A stretch of 64,000 nucleotides of DNA from Clostridia bacterium (GCA_017481205.1 JAFUPN010000038.1:1-64000), one strand, 5' to 3'. Positions 1 to 9,817 are shown, counted from the stretch's first letter. The notes: a model not told the origin generated them from the sequence alone. Made by a program: numbers and translations.

Positions 1-37
1 ATAAGGCATAGCTATATCCTTTTATAACAAATTAAAC

Positions 38-84
38 GCATATTAAACAGTGCATTTTTGTGTACTGTTTAATATGCTTTTTTT
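38..84 (+). terminator. Intrinsic terminator of an upstream gene outside the window
   Basis: A perfect 14-bp stem (arms 38-51 and 64-77) is followed by seven T residues. No gene of this window lies upstream, so it should end a plus-strand transcript that enters from the left edge. Confidence 0.8.
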
Positions 85-206
85 AATTTAAAATAAGCAC
101 ATCCCGAAAAGTTGAAGTTGTTCATTTTTTCTCTTTTAAAGGGCATAAGCTTGCCTTGTGCCTTTTTGAAGAGGAAAAAACTCTTAAAAAATTAAAAAAG
201 GAGAGA

Positions 207-3200
207 ATGAAAATGAAAGTAAAAAGAATTTTGGCTGTAATTCTTACGGCCGCAATGATGCTGAGTTCATTGACAACAGCATTCGCAGCTCTTCCTGAAG
301 CAGTGGAGAATGTGATTACTCTTAATGAAAATGTAGTTCTCACAGAAACACTGAATATTATGGAAGACACCACAATCGACCTTAACGGATATACTATTAC
401 ATCTGATGATGTATCCGGAGAAGGGGTACAGATTAATACCCTTATTTATGTATCGGGTGCAACTTTGTCGATAGTTGACAACGGTGCAGTTAAGGGTAAA
501 ATCGTAGGCGGTACACGCACTGACACTAAGAGTTACAATGGTTCTTACTACACAATTTGGGTAGAGGGCGACGGCAAGCTTGTTGTTGACGGAGCTGTTA
601 TCGAAGGTTCTAAGGGTGTTAATACCAAATACGGTGCAACAGCTATTTATGCTAACAGTGCAACTGTAGAAATAAAAAATGGCTCTGTTATAAAAGGCGG
701 TGACGTCGAAAAGAGAAACGTTACAGAAGAAAACTACAGTAATCTGTATTTTAAGTATGATGGTGTAGCAGGCACAGCTGTATATGCTTATAGCAGTACT
801 TTGACTATTGATGATTCTGAAATATACGGTGGTAACGGACTTGCTACAGAAGGTACACCTAAAGCTTATTTCGGCAGCGGTGTAAACCAGGCAGATTCCG
901 GCAGTGCAGTATCCCTGTCTAGGGATGATACATCAGCCGTAATTACAGGTTCTGTAGTTAAAGCCGGTGACAGTGATGCAAAAAATGCAGCAAATGCAAT
1001 CAGCGTTACCTTTGGTGCTGATTTGACAGTTACAAACAGCACAGTAACAGGCGGAAGCTCTTTTGGAACAACACATGGTATCGCAGGTGCAGGTATTTAT
1101 ACTGTTCATAATGATCCTGAGATTGTTGTATCAGGTTCTACAGTATCCGGTGGCAATACAGATGTAAGCTGGATTGGCAGCGGTATCGAAATTTCATCAA
1201 ATACTGCCGGAGCAACCGTTGAGGTTTCAAATTCTACTGTTGCAACAGGCACAGGAAGCGGATCAGGCAGTGATGCATATGCAATTGAGGCTGAAAATGC
1301 GGATGATGGCAGTGTATCTCTTGCTAACTCAACTTTGGTATCAAATGTCAGCAGCAATGATAATGTTATCAGCTCTGCTTTCACATCGGTTATGGCAGAA
1401 GGTACTCTTACAATTAACGGTGGTACAGTAAGCAATGTAACCGTTAATACTATGGGTGGTGTTACTATTGAGGGTGATACATCTTCAACTCCTGTAGAAC
1501 CTGTGGTTGTTGTTGCAAAAATAGGTAATACACTTTATAATAGTGTTGCAGATGCTGTAAATGCTGCGGTAGCAGGTGATACAATTATTGTTAACAGTGA
1601 TATCGACACATTGTTTGCTCTTCCTGCTCCCAAGGTTGCTCCTCTTACATTCAAGGCAGCAAGACAGGGTGTTAAGGTAACAGGCAGAGTTCTTCTCCCC
1701 AAGACAGAGCTTTCAGGAACTATTACATACGAAGGCTTTGATTTCTCAGAAACAGCAGACTGGTCTGTTTATACCTGGGATGGCGATGAAAAGCTCAATT
1801 GTGTATCTATTGTCTATAAGGATTGTGCATTCGGCAAAAAGCCCATCAACATTCCTTACAATGACGGTAACTACCATGCTGACTGGAAGCTCAATAAGCT
1901 TGTTATCGACAACTGTACGCTTACCGACGATTCTGTAGGCTTCTACCTCCAGCATGTTGCTACTGTAGAAATTATCAACAGTGATTTTTCAAATCTTGAT
2001 GCATCAAAGGCTGATCTGGTAGCAAACTTTACAGGTATCGGTGCAGAAAATATCATAGTAGACAATTGTAATTTCGGTGATGCTGCAATCCAGCTTTCAT
2101 GGAATCTTACTGATAATGCAAACAATGTTAAAATTACAAACACAACCTTTACAGGTGAAAATGCAGTAAAGGTCAGCACAGATATGACTGTTGCCGACGG
2201 TCAGGTTGGTACACTTGCGTTTGTAGGTAATACCATCAGCTCTGACACAAATATTGTTGCAGTAGAAGACGAAAGCATTTCTATGGTCAACTTCCTTGAC
2301 AGTGATGTAGAAACCATTATCTTTGACAATAATACCGACGAAAGCAATAATGAAATCGTAGATATTGCTCCCGGCTATACCGTAGCTAAGATTGGCGATG
2401 CACGTTACAGCACTCTTGATGCTGCAATAGCTGCAGCAAACGGTGCTGAGATTGATGCTGTTACAGATGTTGAGCTTAATACAAAGCTCTCAAACGGAAC
2501 AATCAACCTTGATTTGAATGGTAATACACTTGATGTGAAGGTTGGTTCAAACTATGTTATCGGCAACAACATTATTAAGAATGGTACTGTTGATATCAGC
2601 AACGCTTCAAGTTCACAGAATATTTTCGGTCTTGCTCAGTACAATGCGGCAGAAACTGTATTTACACTCGAAAATGTTACACTCACAGGTAACGGCTACA
2701 ATGCCGGCTACGGTGTATTTGAAATGGGTAATGCTGATGTTGTGACAACTCTCAATATCAAGAATTCAACAATCAATCTTGAAAATGACAAAGCATATCA
2801 GGGCGGACTCTTTAAGGGCTACTACAAGCCAAACAGTGTTAATGTGGAAAATACTGAGATTACTCTTGATAATGCAGATATGATAGCTATGGGTGTACTG
2901 ATTAATCTTAAGGATTCAAAGATTATTGCAGAAAACTTTGACCATGCTGCATTCAGAAATGTTGAAGGAAAAATTGATAATTCAATAGTATATGTAGACA
3001 ATGCCGAAAGAGGTATCAAGAATGACTATGCAAGCAAGGCTCTTAACCTGAGTATAGTTAACGGTTCTTCTGTAAAGATGGAAAATTCAAAAGAAACCGA
3101 CCTCATTCTCGGTGAAAACAATAAAATCACTATAGATGAATCATCTGAGCTTTTGGTTGGTACATCAGATTTCTCTGAAGGTTCTATTGTGGGACAGTAT

Positions 3201-4286
3201 GTTTCCAAGGCAGATGCTCTTTCTGTAGAATTCAGAGAATATGTTTCTGATGAAGAATCTGTAACATATGATATCGTAGTTAAGGGCGCAGATGCAGAAG
3301 TTATTAATCGACTCAATACAGTAGACCTTACTTTTGCTCTTAACAAAACAGACGGTAAGAATGTTACTTACGAAATCCTTGAAGGTAATGAAGATGTTAC
3401 ATTCAATAAGGTGTACAATCCTGAAACAGGAGCTGAGATTGCAGACCGTTATGAGTTCCACTACGAACACAAGGATACTGCAGCACTCGGTACAGGAAAA
3501 GAAATCACAATCGGTAAGGTTAAAATCAGCGGTTATGCAACATTTACTTTCGGAGTTGAAGAAAAAGATACTAACCTTATCACTGCAACAACAATATCTG
3601 ATAATATAGTTGAATATTTCAGCGGTGATTCTCTTATTATAAACACCAATACTGTAATAGATGATGATCTTCTCGGCGAAATCAGCACAACAATATCCAT
3701 ACCCACACGCAGACTCGTAATCAACGTAGCATTCCCCAATGCTATTGAAGCAAATGCTAAGGAATATCAGGATATGAAAATTACAGTTACAGGTCCTGAC
3801 AACTATGTTGAAGTAATTGATCTTGGAAACGGTACTGAGAGTGAAAATCTCCAGACAGCTGCAAACGGTGTTGTATACTACAGCACAGACTTTGCAGAGT
3901 CAGCTGAGGTTGAAGGACTTGACCTTGTTCTCAACACAGCTTATACAGTAACAGTAGAGGGTGAAGGTTACAGAACAGTTAAGTACACTGTATCCATGAC
4001 AGAAGACAAGACACTCAACTTCTGGAACAACGTAATGGACAACGATACATATGTTGAAGTTGCTGCTTCCGGCAAAAAGCATGCACAGAAGGTAACCTTC
4101 CTTGCAGGTGATATTGTTAAGGATAACAACATCAACGTATATGACCTGTCTGCAGTTGTATCATACTTCGGCGAAATCGACCTTGATGAAAACAACAAGC
4201 CCGAATACGCTAAGTATGACCTCAACAGAGACGGCAAGATTGACTCCAAGGACGTTGCTTATGTACTCGTATCATGGGGTAACTGA
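207..4286 (+). CDS. Large secreted beta-helix-like surface protein with C-terminal dockerin-like domain
   Basis: This 1359-residue protein starts at ATG 207, preceded by AAAGGAGAG; an earlier in-frame ATG at 156 has no comparable ribosome site and lies before the signal peptide. The first ~30 residues are a classical signal peptide (MKMKVKR, hydrophobic core, AFAA). Most of the chain is Thr/Ser/Asn/Gly/Val-rich short repeats typical of pectate-lyase-like right-handed beta-helices. A segment starting AKIG..xY....A occurs twice (near residues 435 and 725) and probably marks repeated modules. Residues ~1297-1359 carry two calcium-loop repeats (GDIVKDNNINVYDLSAV and DLNRDGKIDSKDVAYVL), the layout of a type I dockerin. 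Dockerins bind cohesins; no cohesin is in the window. It could be a cellulosomal or a wall-attached adhesin or polysaccharide-binding protein. No catalytic site was recognised. It is bounded by terminators on both sides, so it is monocistronic. Confidence 0.8.
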   Translation: MKMKVKRILAVILTAAMMLSSLTTAFAALPEAVENVITLNENVVLTETLNIMEDTTIDLNGYTITSDDVSGEGVQINTLIYVSGATLSIVDNGAVKGKIVGGTRTDTKSYNGSYYTIWVEGDGKLVVDGAVIEGSKGVNTKYGATAIYANSATVEIKNGSVIKGGDVEKRNVTEENYSNLYFKYDGVAGTAVYAYSSTLTIDDSEIYGGNGLATEGTPKAYFGSGVNQADSGSAVSLSRDDTSAVITGSVVKAGDSDAKNAANAISVTFGADLTVTNSTVTGGSSFGTTHGIAGAGIYTVHNDPEIVVSGSTVSGGNTDVSWIGSGIEISSNTAGATVEVSNSTVATGTGSGSGSDAYAIEAENADDGSVSLANSTLVSNVSSNDNVISSAFTSVMAEGTLTINGGTVSNVTVNTMGGVTIEGDTSSTPVEPVVVVAKIGNTLYNSVADAVNAAVAGDTIIVNSDIDTLFALPAPKVAPLTFKAARQGVKVTGRVLLPKTELSGTITYEGFDFSETADWSVYTWDGDEKLNCVSIVYKDCAFGKKPINIPYNDGNYHADWKLNKLVIDNCTLTDDSVGFYLQHVATVEIINSDFSNLDASKADLVANFTGIGAENIIVDNCNFGDAAIQLSWNLTDNANNVKITNTTFTGENAVKVSTDMTVADGQVGTLAFVGNTISSDTNIVAVEDESISMVNFLDSDVETIIFDNNTDESNNEIVDIAPGYTVAKIGDARYSTLDAAIAAANGAEIDAVTDVELNTKLSNGTINLDLNGNTLDVKVGSNYVIGNNIIKNGTVDISNASSSQNIFGLAQYNAAETVFTLENVTLTGNGYNAGYGVFEMGNADVVTTLNIKNSTINLENDKAYQGGLFKGYYKPNSVNVENTEITLDNADMIAMGVLINLKDSKIIAENFDHAAFRNVEGKIDNSIVYVDNAERGIKNDYASKALNLSIVNGSSVKMENSKETDLILGENNKITIDESSELLVGTSDFSEGSIVGQYVSKADALSVEFREYVSDEESVTYDIVVKGADAEVINRLNTVDLTFALNKTDGKNVTYEILEGNEDVTFNKVYNPETGAEIADRYEFHYEHKDTAALGTGKEITIGKVKISGYATFTFGVEEKDTNLITATTISDNIVEYFSGDSLIINTNTVIDDDLLGEISTTISIPTRRLVINVAFPNAIEANAKEYQDMKITVTGPDNYVEVIDLGNGTESENLQTAANGVVYYSTDFAESAEVEGLDLVLNTAYTVTVEGEGYRTVKYTVSMTEDKTLNFWNNVMDNDTYVEVAASGKKHAQKVTFLAGDIVKDNNINVYDLSAVVSYFGEIDLDENNKPEYAKYDLNRDGKIDSKDVAYVLVSWGN

Positions 4287-4319
4287 TTGAATTAAAATTT
4301 ATTATAATTATACAAAGAG

Positions 4320-4350
4320 ACGTGCGGCAAAAGCTGCACGTTTCTTTCTT
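4320..4350 (+). terminator. Intrinsic terminator after the dockerin protein gene
   Basis: The stem ACGTGC.GC / GC.GCACGT (4320-4341) with an AAAA loop is followed by TTTCTTTCTTT, 34 bases after the stop codon at 4286. Confidence 0.8.
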
Positions 4351-4355
4351 TGAGT

Positions 4356-4390
4356 AAAAAAATCCCGCCGAATAATTTTTCGGCGGGATT
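4356..4390 (-). terminator. Intrinsic terminator of the LOG-family gene
   Basis: Arms AATCCCGCCGAA (4361-4372) and TTCGGCGGGATT (4379-4390). Read on the minus strand, the stem is followed by a run of T (plus-strand A run from 4356), six bases beyond the minus-strand stop at 4397. Confidence 0.8.
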
Positions 4391-4396
4391 TGAATA

Positions 4397-4975
4397 TTAT
4401 CCGATATCCTTAAGCTCTCGGATATCCATAGGCTTTTCGTTGTAGTTTTCGATATAATCAAGCATTTTTGTATCGACGGTAAAGCATCTGAAAAGCTCCA
4501 GACTTTTTGGCTTCATAAAATTATTTTCTGCTGTCAGCTCCAGCATTCTCAGCATATGGTCATAATAGCCGTTAACATTGTATATGGCAATAGGCTTGTT
4601 GTGACGCTCCAGCTGCTTGAGGGTGAGTATTTCAAAAAACTCGTCAAATGTACCGATTCCTCCCGGTGCTACGATAAAAGCGTCGGAGCGGTCCTCCAGT
4701 ATCTGCTTTCGCTCTCTCATAGTCTCGGTGTATACAAATTCCGTGCATTTGTCGTACAGCACACCGTCAACAGTAAAAAACGTCGGCGCAACTCCGATGA
4801 TGCTGCCATTGTTGTCGGAGGCACCCCGTGCCGCAGCTCCCATAACTCCGTTGCCGCCTCCGCCGTATACCAGGGTGTGACCGTTCTTTGCTATGGCAGC
4901 GCCCAGTGAGTAGGCAGTGTCATGATAGATTTTGTCAATGCTGTCGCTTGAAGCTCCGTAAACACATATGTTCAT
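4397..4975 (-). CDS. LOG-family nucleoside 5'-monophosphate phosphoribohydrolase-like protein (TIGR00730 type)
   Basis: A 192-residue cytoplasmic Rossmann-like protein. The start is ATG 4975, nine bases after AGGAGG; an in-frame TTG three codons upstream overlaps the spacer and is less likely. The family signature PGGIGTFDEFFE is intact and the glycine-rich YGGGGNGVMGAAA segment precedes it, matching the phosphoribohydrolases that release free base from cytidine/adenosine-type monophosphates (LOG, formerly called lysine decarboxylase). In Firmicutes these usually have a housekeeping or unknown role rather than true cytokinin synthesis. The gene is a single transcription unit on the minus strand, divergent from the GH78-like gene. 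Confidence 0.85.
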   Translation of the reverse strand: MNICVYGASSDSIDKIYHDTAYSLGAAIAKNGHTLVYGGGGNGVMGAAARGASDNNGSIIGVAPTFFTVDGVLYDKCTEFVYTETMRERKQILEDRSDAFIVAPGGIGTFDEFFEILTLKQLERHNKPIAIYNVNGYYDHMLRMLELTAENNFMKPKSLELFRCFTVDTKMLDYIENYNEKPMDIRELKDIG

Positions 4976-5083
4976 ATATATCAACCTCCTTTTAAATTTA
5001 TTTTACCACAATTTTTTAAATAGAGCAATAGCTGATATTATTAATAATATTAACAAATTAAAAATTTTATGTATTCATTATGA

Positions 5084-5112
5084 TTGACAAAAAATATCCG
5101 GTATGGTATCAT
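5084..5112 (+). promoter_or_regulatory. Sigma-A-type promoter of the GH78-like gene
   Basis: -35 TTGACA (5084-5089), a 17-base spacer and -10 TATCAT (5107-5112), about 80 bases before the start codon at 5195. Confidence 0.6.
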
Positions 5113-5194
5113 ACATATAATTTATGAGTAGTTGTATATCGGAGACGGTTTTGTATGGCTTTTGACAGGTATTTGCACAGAAGGAGTGGCAGCT

Positions 5195-7321
5195 ATGGTA
5201 AAGAATATATGGGGCGCAGACAAGAATGAGGTCTTTCTCAGAAGTACCTTTTTTGTTAAAGATGACATAGTAAGCGCATATGCAAGAATTTATGCGGACA
5301 CCGGTTATGAATTGTGGATTAACGGCAGGTTTGTTGCTTTTGTTGACGAATGGGTCAATACCCGTGATTATAATGTGAGACTGTTTTTGAAACAAGGTGA
5401 AAATACCGTGGCTGTCCATGGACTCAACCATGGCGGACACCGCGGGGTTGCATTTGAACTTGCCGTAAACGGAAGCTCCGTTCTCAATACTGATGAAACT
5501 TGGAAATCCTGTGATGAAGAAAAATGGGGCTGGATGCTGCCGTCTTATGACGATTCTTTCTGGCGGGCTCCCGATGTTCTTGACCTTACGGCTGCCTGCG
5601 GCCCTCAGTGGACCGATTTGCCTGGCAGCGATGCCGAGAGAGTTGTTCCCACTCTGGACGGTTCGCTGTTTTTTGGCGGTAATATACCAAAATCGGTTTC
5701 GTCGCCTTACTATACCGCCGGGCATGTCAGCTATACTCCCGACGAAAAGGTTGTCAGCCTTGTTGGCAAAAATTACAGGGATTTTGTAAACACTCCCCAT
5801 CTGCCGGAAATTCATATTCCCTCTGTCATAAGCTGTACTGCTCAGCAAAAGGAAGGAAAAATATTTGTGATCGGTACATCTCGTTATACCGGTGAAGAAT
5901 TTGTTCTGGATTTCGGCGGAGAAACCCTGGGATATCTCAGGATGAGGATAAGCTCCGAGTCCTCACTTTCTCTGCGTGTGCATTATGCCGAGACCCTTGA
6001 CGAAGCACTGAGCGAGGTGCCCAGAGACAGGCTCCAGCACAGGATGCTTAATGAAGAATACCGTGTTTTCGGCGGTCTACGTGAATTTGAGTGCAGGAGT
6101 CGCGTTGGCTTCAGGTATGCAAGGGTAGAGGTTTTTGATGCAGTTGCGCCTGTGGAATTATGGGATTTTGCAGTGAGAACTCAGCTTTATCCCGTTGTGA
6201 GAAAAGGATATTTTGAGTGTGATGATGATATGCTCAACCGCCTGTGGCAGATGGGAGAGAGGACTCTGCATTTCTGTATGCAGGAGTGGTATGTAGATGC
6301 TCCCAAGCGCGACCGATTCTTATGGACAGGTGATACAAGGATGCAGGCGCTTATAAATTACTATACCTTTGGTGATACTGCGCTCTTTGAGTACAGCTGG
6401 GATTCCCTTGCCGGATGTCAGTACGAAAACGGCGGCATACCGTCTCTTTATGGAAAGGGCTGTTCTGCTCTTCTTGATTATACGGCGCTGTATGTAATCG
6501 CATATTATGATTATTATATGTACACAGGTAATTGGGGTTTTGCAGTTAAAAACCTTGATTCCATAATAAGTGCAGCAGATTTTCTATCCGGCTTTGCCGA
6601 CGAGAGCGGTCTGATAAATGTTATTCCCAATCCCCTGGGCAAAAAATGGATGGTTCTGCTTACCAATACCACCGGATACGATGCATGGCTGAATGAGCTG
6701 TATGTACGTAGTCTTGCCGCTGTTAAGCTTTTTGCAGAGCTGGCAGGGCGCAGTGCCGAGGCTGAGAAATTCAATGCACTGTACAAAAAAAGCCATGCTG
6801 CTCTTATGGATATGGACTGCGAAAGCAAGCTTTTTGAAACCTATGACAGCACGAAGCATTCAATAATACATTATGAACTGGCAGAGCTTGAGGCAACGCA
6901 CGGATGTATTGACAAAATGTTGGACAGGATAAGAAAATACTGGTATCCCATGGCTGAGTCTGGGGCAGACTGCACCTATGAGGGTATGTATGGGAAAATC
7001 TCTCCGGTGGAGACAAAAACCGCTGTGCCGCCGGATTTTACCAGCTATTGCCACGGATGGTCCGGCGGTCCCACGGTATTGATGCCCAAGGGACTTTTGG
7101 GCATTGCTCCCCTTGAACCCGGCTTTGCAAGAGTGAGAGTTAAGCCTGAGCCCGGCAGTCTTAAATATATAAAATCAGTTGTTCCCACACCTCGCGGCGA
7201 GATGGCATTTTGCTATGAGGACGGTGTTCTCGGCTATCATCTTCCCCAGGGGATAACAGGAAGTGTGGAGTTGAATGATGGTTTTGCCGAAATATCCGGA
7301 GACGGAAAAATAAATTGTTGA
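5195..7321 (+). CDS. Alpha-L-rhamnosidase-like glycoside hydrolase (GH78-like)
   Basis: A 708-residue protein without signal peptide, so probably cytoplasmic. The start is ATG 5195 after AAGGAG with an 8-base spacer; an in-frame upstream start at 5132 lacks a site. The N-terminal third is beta-sandwich-like (the RIYADTGYELWINGRFV region resembles the accessory domain of GH78). Around residue 375 comes DAPKRDRFLWTGDTR, the counterpart of the GH78 CPQR.ERLGWTGD motif that opens the (alpha/alpha)6 catalytic barrel. The C-terminal HGWSGGPT..L......LLGI..L.PGF motif and following beta domain are also typical. It would act inside the cell on imported rhamnosides or related oligosaccharides. The real substrate cannot be read from sequence, because the family also includes relatives with other specificities. 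It has its own promoter and glnS follows 89 bases later. Confidence 0.75.
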   Translation: MVKNIWGADKNEVFLRSTFFVKDDIVSAYARIYADTGYELWINGRFVAFVDEWVNTRDYNVRLFLKQGENTVAVHGLNHGGHRGVAFELAVNGSSVLNTDETWKSCDEEKWGWMLPSYDDSFWRAPDVLDLTAACGPQWTDLPGSDAERVVPTLDGSLFFGGNIPKSVSSPYYTAGHVSYTPDEKVVSLVGKNYRDFVNTPHLPEIHIPSVISCTAQQKEGKIFVIGTSRYTGEEFVLDFGGETLGYLRMRISSESSLSLRVHYAETLDEALSEVPRDRLQHRMLNEEYRVFGGLREFECRSRVGFRYARVEVFDAVAPVELWDFAVRTQLYPVVRKGYFECDDDMLNRLWQMGERTLHFCMQEWYVDAPKRDRFLWTGDTRMQALINYYTFGDTALFEYSWDSLAGCQYENGGIPSLYGKGCSALLDYTALYVIAYYDYYMYTGNWGFAVKNLDSIISAADFLSGFADESGLINVIPNPLGKKWMVLLTNTTGYDAWLNELYVRSLAAVKLFAELAGRSAEAEKFNALYKKSHAALMDMDCESKLFETYDSTKHSIIHYELAELEATHGCIDKMLDRIRKYWYPMAESGADCTYEGMYGKISPVETKTAVPPDFTSYCHGWSGGPTVLMPKGLLGIAPLEPGFARVRVKPEPGSLKYIKSVVPTPRGEMAFCYEDGVLGYHLPQGITGSVELNDGFAEISGDGKINC

Positions 7322-7339
7322 TAAAATGCAGATTAATAC

Positions 7340-7368
7340 TTGCATGATTGATACAAAAATGGTAAAAT
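7340..7368 (+). promoter_or_regulatory. Putative promoter of glnS
   Basis: TTGCAT (7340-7345), a 17-base spacer and TAAAAT (7363-7368), with the glnS start 43 bases downstream. Confidence 0.5.
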
Positions 7369-7410
7369 AGTAATATTAAGAATTTTATCCCGAAAGGAAT
7401 AGATATAAAT

Positions 7411-9057
7411 ATGGCTAATGATTTTGTACTTGTAAAAAACTTTATTGAGGACTATGTGAATGAAGACATAGCGGCAGGTCTTGTGCCCGATAATGTGGTA
7501 AAAACACGTATCCCTCCCGAGCCCAACGGATATCTGCATCTGGGACATGTTAAATCAGCCTGCATCAATTACGGCATTGCAAAAAAATTCGGCGGCAAGT
7601 GCTTCCTTTATTTTGACGATACCAATCCCGGTAAGGAAAGCGACGAGTTTGTACAGGCTATCAAGGAGGATTTGCACTGGCTCGGCGTTGAGTGGGACAA
7701 GGAGTATTTTGCATCCGATTATTATGACGAGCTCTTTGACATTGCGGTTCAGCTTATTAAAGACGGCAAGGCATTTGTGTGTGACCTCACTCCCGAGGAG
7801 ATGAGCGAATATAAGGGCGATTTTAACAGACCCGGCAAGGAAAGCCCCTATCGCAACAGAAGCGTTGAGGAAAACCTGGATTTGTTTATGCGTATGAAAA
7901 ACGGCGAATTCCCCGAGGGCTCACATACCCTGAGAGTAAAGATTGACATGGCTTCTCCTATAATGTGTATGAGAGACCCGGTTATCTACCGTATTATGCA
8001 CAAATCCCATCACAGAACAGGGGATAAGTGGTGTATATACCCCATGTATGACTATGCTTCGCCTATTCTCGATGCTATAGGCGGGGTTACTCATTCTCTG
8101 TGCGGTCCTGAGTTTGAAGAGCGCAGACCTCTGTATAACTGGTCTGTTGCAAGCTCCGGAAGATTTCCGCATCCCCCCAGACAGATTGAGTTTGAAAGGC
8201 TTAATGTGAAGAATGTTGTCCTTGGCAAGCGCTTTCTCAAGAGACTTGTTGAGGAGGGCGTTGTAAGCGGCTGGGATGACCCCAGAATGGCTACAATCGC
8301 AGGTATGCGCCGCAGAGGCTATCCTGCAGAGGCATTGCTGGAATTTATCAACAACACAGGCATTTCCAAGGCGAAGTCCGAATGTGAATTTGATTATCTT
8401 GAGCATTTTGTCCGCGACTATCTCAAGACTCATACAGAAACAAAAATGGCGGTTGCAGACCCCATAAAGCTTGTTATAGACAACTATGAGGGCGAGGAGA
8501 TCGTACAGATAGAGAGCACAGTGGGAGAGAACCCCGAGAAGAGAGACGTTGTTTTCGGCAAGGAGCTGTATATAGACGCGTCCGACTTTATGATTGAGCC
8601 TCCGAAGAAATATTTCAGAATGTATGTGGGCAACGAGGTAAGACTCAAGGGCGCATACATTGTTAAATGTACGGGCTATGAGGAAACCGATGAAGGTCTT
8701 GTGCTTCATTGTGAATACGACCCCGACACAAAGAGCGGCGGCACCAGTACCAAGAAGGTTAAGGGTACTATCCAGTGGGTAAACAGCAAGCATGCTGTTC
8801 CGGCTGAGCTGAGAATGTACGATATGCTTATCGACCCGGAAAAACCCGAGTGTGATGATGCGGCAGACAGACTTAACGAAAACTCTCTTGTTGTGAAAAA
8901 CGGCTTTGTAGAGCCCAGCCTGGCAGATACTCAGGATGGAGATAAATTTCAGTTTATCAGAATAGGCTATTTTGTAAAGGACCGTGATTCCACACCTGAG
9001 AAGCCTGTATTCAACCGCATTGTAAGCCTTAAGGATTCTTATAAGCCAAAGAACTGA
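7411..9057 (+). CDS. glnS: Glutamine--tRNA ligase
   Basis: A 548-residue class I aminoacyl-tRNA synthetase charging tRNA-Gln with glutamine. ATG 7411 follows GAAAGGAAT. The HIGH-motif region reads IPPEPNGYLHLGH, the form diagnostic of GlnRS rather than bacterial GluRS. The second signature is VVLGKRFLKRLV...GWDDPRM, where E. coli GlnRS has VMSKR, so the KMSKS loop is diverged (LGKR) but in place. The C-terminal anticodon-binding beta-barrels are complete. Many Clostridia form Gln-tRNA by GatCAB transamidation only; a GlnRS here implies direct charging, and the family is thought to have been spread by transfer. The hypB start follows 12 bases after the stop, so the two are probably cotranscribed although unrelated in function. 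Confidence 0.93.
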   Translation: MANDFVLVKNFIEDYVNEDIAAGLVPDNVVKTRIPPEPNGYLHLGHVKSACINYGIAKKFGGKCFLYFDDTNPGKESDEFVQAIKEDLHWLGVEWDKEYFASDYYDELFDIAVQLIKDGKAFVCDLTPEEMSEYKGDFNRPGKESPYRNRSVEENLDLFMRMKNGEFPEGSHTLRVKIDMASPIMCMRDPVIYRIMHKSHHRTGDKWCIYPMYDYASPILDAIGGVTHSLCGPEFEERRPLYNWSVASSGRFPHPPRQIEFERLNVKNVVLGKRFLKRLVEEGVVSGWDDPRMATIAGMRRRGYPAEALLEFINNTGISKAKSECEFDYLEHFVRDYLKTHTETKMAVADPIKLVIDNYEGEEIVQIESTVGENPEKRDVVFGKELYIDASDFMIEPPKKYFRMYVGNEVRLKGAYIVKCTGYEETDEGLVLHCEYDPDTKSGGTSTKKVKGTIQWVNSKHAVPAELRMYDMLIDPEKPECDDAADRLNENSLVVKNGFVEPSLADTQDGDKFQFIRIGYFVKDRDSTPEKPVFNRIVSLKDSYKPKN

Positions 9058-9069
9058 GGTGATTTTGCC

Positions 9070-9726
9070 ATGGAAATAAAAGTAGTACATCAGATTCTTG
9101 AATGGAACGAGGATGTCAGCAGGCAGGTTGCAGATGTTCTCAGTGAGAACAAGGTATGTATGATAAATGTAATGGGCTCTCCCGGTGCAGGTAAAACCAG
9201 CCTTATAACCACCGTGATACGTCAGCTTTCGCACAAATACAGAATCGGCGTTATCGAGGGAGATATTGCCGGTCAGATAGATGCCGAAAAAATGCAGGAT
9301 ATGGGCATTCCCGTTGTTCAGCTCAATACAGACGGGGCCTGCCATATAGAAGCTATGAGTATACAGAATATTCTTGAAAGCTTTGACCTTGCAAATCTTG
9401 ATGTTATTATAGTTGAGAATATAGGCAATCTTGTGTGCCCTGCGGAGTTCAATATCGGCGAGGATTTCAGAGTGGCAATCCTCAGTGTGCCCGAGGGAGA
9501 TGATAAGGTAGAAAAATACCCACTTATGTTTTCTGAGACAGATATTCTTGTGGTAAACAAATTTGATATGCTGCCGTATTTTGATTTTGATATTCAGAGA
9601 GTTTTTGCCAATGCAATTGAGGTAAATCCCGATGTGGAAATCTTTACTCTGTCAAACAAAACCGGCGACGGCGCAGAAGCGTTTGTTGAAGCGCTTTCTG
9701 CAAGAATTGACGAAAAAATAAAATAA
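9070..9726 (+). CDS. hypB: Hydrogenase/urease nickel-insertion GTPase HypB
   Basis: A 218-residue SIMIBI-class GTPase that uses GTP hydrolysis to drive nickel transfer to the [NiFe]-hydrogenase large subunit, working with HypA. The P-loop GSPGAGKTS is at residues ~37-45, followed by EGDIAGQIDAEK, VENIGNLVCPAEF (metal/switch region with a cysteine) and the NKFD guanine-specificity motif. It lacks the N-terminal His-rich nickel store and CxxCGC motif found in some HypB proteins. GAGGTG precedes the ATG by eight bases. No other hyp gene or hydrogenase subunit is in the window, so the client enzyme must be elsewhere. A strong terminator directly follows. Confidence 0.93.
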   Translation: MEIKVVHQILEWNEDVSRQVADVLSENKVCMINVMGSPGAGKTSLITTVIRQLSHKYRIGVIEGDIAGQIDAEKMQDMGIPVVQLNTDGACHIEAMSIQNILESFDLANLDVIIVENIGNLVCPAEFNIGEDFRVAILSVPEGDDKVEKYPLMFSETDILVVNKFDMLPYFDFDIQRVFANAIEVNPDVEIFTLSNKTGDGAEAFVEALSARIDEKIK

Positions 9727-9735
9727 TATTATATA

Positions 9736-9772
9736 GTCAAAAACCTGCACCATTGTGTGCAGGTTTTTGACT
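9736..9772. terminator. Symmetric intrinsic terminator after hypB
   Basis: 15-base arms (9736-9750 and 9757-9771) form a perfect stem with AAAAA on the left and TTTTT on the right, so it can act on either strand. It separates glnS-hypB from the toxin-antitoxin locus and hypA. Confidence 0.85.
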
Positions 9773-9817
9773 AAATACTGATGTGTCATGTAAAAACTGC
9801 TTTTTTGTCATATAATC

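Noticed and set aside
5078..5848. Minus-strand frame opposite the GH78-like gene
   Set aside because: The overlapped plus frame has a clear family and a consensus promoter; the minus product has no motif and spans that promoter.
7921..9345. Long minus-strand open frame antisense to glnS/hypB
   Set aside because: No ribosome site, no recognisable domain, high Cys/Tyr/Ile composition of a reversed GC-skewed gene, and it lies wholly opposite a well-identified gene.
9736..9772. Riboswitch or attenuator before the toxin gene
   Set aside because: The symmetric stem with A/T tails is a simple bidirectional terminator directly after hypB, and the toxin has its own promoter 45 bases further on.
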